A DNA stretch of 64,000 nucleotides from positions 29,142,009 through 29,206,008 of the forward strand of contig NC_079230.1 of assembly GCF_029633865.1 (NCBI RefSeq). The letters are read 5' to 3'. This DNA comes from Lampris incognitus (lineage: Eukaryota; Chordata; Actinopteri; Lampriformes; Lampridae). The position numbers and the translations under genes are program-made. Positions 62,289 to 64,000 of this stretch are shown in pieces. The notes below the pieces were generated by a model. That model did not search any database. It had not been told where the DNA came from and saw nothing but the letters and a program-made list of their open reading frames with translations. The first letter of the stretch is position 1. Each line of letters starts with the position of its first letter.

Positions 62289-62452
62289 CAGGGGAGAGCG
62301 CGAACGCAGTCCCCCACTACCAGAAATTATGCAGTCGAGATTCCCACGTTTGGGGAATTCGCACAGGTCAGCACAACCGGAGTGCAATGGTCAAGCCTCG
62401 CCGTGGGTGAACCACCTTCTTGATCATGGTGTCTCCCCTGCCAGGTAAGTAT
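62289..62452 (-). ncRNA. U1: U1 snRNA gene, unit 27 (common type)
   Basis: Common RNA with the two-change promoter spacer of units 8, 11 and 24. The gene is complete although its unit is cut by the window end. Confidence 0.97.
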
Positions 62453-62580
62453 GAACCCCAGTCATCGCACAGACGAGCTGATTCTGACACACATCTATCT
62501 GTATGACGGTGCCACGGCATCAAGTAAAGCGACTGCTTTGTCCTCACAGAAATCAAGGTTTGTTTCTTTTAACATGTAAA

Positions 62581-62719
62581 CGGGGGAGAGCGCGAACGCA
62601 GTCCCCCACTACCGGAAATGATGCAGTCCAGAGTCTATAACATTTGGGGAATTGACCTTTCGCAAAGTCAGTTACCGTTGCTATGACCGTCAAGCCTTTC
62701 AGAACTATCCAGGAAGTAG
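62581..62719 (-). pseudogene. Degenerate U1 copy, unit 27
   Basis: The caagccttt form. Confidence 0.78.
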
Positions 62720-64000
62720 CCGGAAAACACCAAAACATGAAGGAAGAAATCAGCGCATTGTGTGGTTAAAAGTAGCAGTAGTAATACATTAGCTATCAAT
62801 AATAGCTAGTAGCAAGCTTAGCTTGGAGCAGACAGGTATTTTTGTTGATTTTGGATGGATTAAGCTGGCCATGGGGTCTGCTATACTGTGACATCTATTG
62901 ACGACATTGCGCTTCTTGCGTTCTGGGTTTCGGGAAGGGAAAGAAAATGACACCCGCTCCAAACTTTTCACATATCTAGTATCCGATCTGCAGATCCCAT
63001 AGGCACACCGTTTCAGTATTTTGTTGTGCGTTTGAAAGCTTGACGGACCGTTGCTAAGGTCGGATTGGACAAGCACCGTTCTGGGGAGGTACTTTGCGAA
63101 AGCTCAATTGAACTCGAGGCGTTCTAGAGGAGTGTAAAGTCTACCTCGACTGTACACAGTTACGGCTCCTGATCGGTCAAAAGTCTACGGTGAGTGAACG
63201 CTCTAGACTAATCGGAAGCCGAAAGAGCCGATTGGAGCGTACCAGTCATAGGTCCCATATGAGACGAGCATCAAAGCTTATCAAGAGGAAGAAGAGTGGT
63301 TTTCAAAGTTTACGGCGATGTTTGTTCTTCGATGATTCGTTTGAAGGAAAGGTGTTAGCTATAGCTATTAGCGATTTTCCATAGGAACAACTACACGAAC
63401 TCACAGGCTGGCGCGAATTACAAGTGGAACTACCCCGTAGTCGCCCTGTCGAGAGTCGTGTTTCCATAGCGACGTAGGAACCGCCGGGATCATGAGTTGA
63501 CGTCAACATTTTGCGACAGCTTTCACCGCGACGTAATTATCCCATCCAGGTGGCGGGAAATGTCGAGGTAAATCGTCTCGTTTCTCCTGGAGGACTCGAG
63601 CCCCCGCTGAACCTCGTCGGTGGCGTAGTCAGCCAACAAAGCCTGCACCTCCTCGTCTGTCCGTTTCTCGGCTGATTTCTCCATTTCGCTTGATCGAAAT
63701 TAAGTTTGCTACCACACAGCTTGGTTGCTGGCTTATACAATTGCGCTTGTTGAACACCGAAGTAGAAGGCTGGTTGCTTCCGACGTTCAACCAATCGGCG
63801 TCGAGCCCCTCCCAGCAGGTTTTCAGGGCCGCTCAGAAGTACCGACCCCAGAGCAGGGACTAGAGACGCTCCCTTAAAAGTCCCAGTAAGAGTTCCGGTC
63901 AGGGGTAGTTCCTCTAGTGGAAACACCAGCAAAGCTGCCGGCCCCCTAAAAGGTTCGGGTAGTTCCGCTGGTGGAAAATGGCCTTATGAGTTGTGTTGAC

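Larger units (their letters stand above)
1..64000. repeat. Tandem array of 2,373-bp U1 snRNA gene units
   Basis: The whole window is one head-to-tail repeat with 27 units, the last cut by the window end at 2,310 bp. Twenty-two of the 26 complete units are exactly 2,373 bp, units 9, 22 and 25 are 2,372 bp, and unit 23 is 2,368 bp. Units differ by scattered single-base changes only, so they look about 98-99% alike by eye; I did not compute identity. Linked variants define families. A (1, 7, 14, 16, 20, 21) has the common U1 and flanks. B (2, 5, 6, 13, 15) has U1 C46U. C (3, 4, 12) has C48U/C82A/C87U. D (8, 10, 11, 19, 23, 24, 26, 27) has a T in the SINE tail (ggttccat). E (9, 17, 18, 22, 25) has U83A/C86U. 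All genes point the same way. Unit boundaries are arbitrary because no edge of the array is visible. Confidence 0.98.

Noticed and set aside
1-64000. Centromeric satellite or assembly-made duplication
   Set aside because: Units contain functional-looking U1 genes with promoter and 3' box. Private and family-specific variants differ from unit to unit, which a simple assembly copy would not give. Copy number still needs read support.
1-64000. CRISPR array, bacterial operon or phage region
   Set aside because: The repeat unit, snRNA genes and transposon types are eukaryotic; no short repeat-spacer pattern exists.

Overview
The window lies wholly inside one head-to-tail tandem array. The unit is 2,373 bp and there are 26 complete copies plus 2,310 bp of a 27th. 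Units start at 1, 2374, 4747, 7120, 9493, 11866, 14239, 16612, 18985, 21357, 23730, 26103, 28476, 30849, 33222, 35595, 37968, 40341, 42714, 45087, 47460, 49833, 52205, 54573, 56946, 59318 and 61691. Neither edge leaves the array, so it is longer than 64 kb. No host protein-coding gene is supportable; the many short open frames are chance frames copied 27 times.

Each unit carries one complete 164-nt U1 spliceosomal snRNA gene on the minus strand. All 27 keep the 5'-splice-site-pairing end, the U1A-binding loop and the terminal UUCG hairpin. Each has a PSE-like element at about -43 to -60 and a 3'-box-like element 7 nt past the RNA end. The 27 genes fall into seven RNA sequence types. Twelve share one sequence; the rest carry one to five substitutions. 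Three genes differ in or beside the Sm site.

The genome is that of a vertebrate, most likely a ray-finned fish. The U1 RNA is vertebrate-like. Each unit also holds three transposon fossils I recognise as teleost-type: a 5'-truncated tRNA-derived SINE, the 3' end of a Tc1/mariner element, and a 613-bp PIF/Harbinger-like element. The last has TTA target-site duplications and an open frame for the first half of a Myb/SANT-like DNA-binding domain.

Layout of one unit, in unit-1 coordinates: 1-106 Tc1/mariner 3' end (its first part is the tail of the preceding unit); 107-490 SINE, plus strand; 491-576 U1 3' flank; 577-591 3' box; 599-762 U1 gene, minus; 805-822 PSE; 869-883 second 3' box; 891-1029 degenerate second U1, minus; 1030-1382 nothing recognised; 1383-1444 faint U2 3'-end similarity, minus; 1445-1677 nothing recognised; 1681-2293 PIF/Harbinger-like element with Myb/SANT frame at 1833-1994, minus; 2311-2373 start of the next Tc1 piece.

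Units are nearly identical but carry linked single-base variants that define families (A to E below). The families are interspersed and sometimes recombined within a unit, as expected from unequal exchange and gene conversion. Four-unit runs 8-11 and 24-27 share a matching order of variants. Units 9, 22 and 25 are 1 bp shorter and unit 23 is 5 bp shorter. To place a component in another unit, add its unit-1 position minus 1 to the unit start, then subtract 1 after position 564 in units 9, 22 and 25, or 5 after about position 1260 in unit 23.
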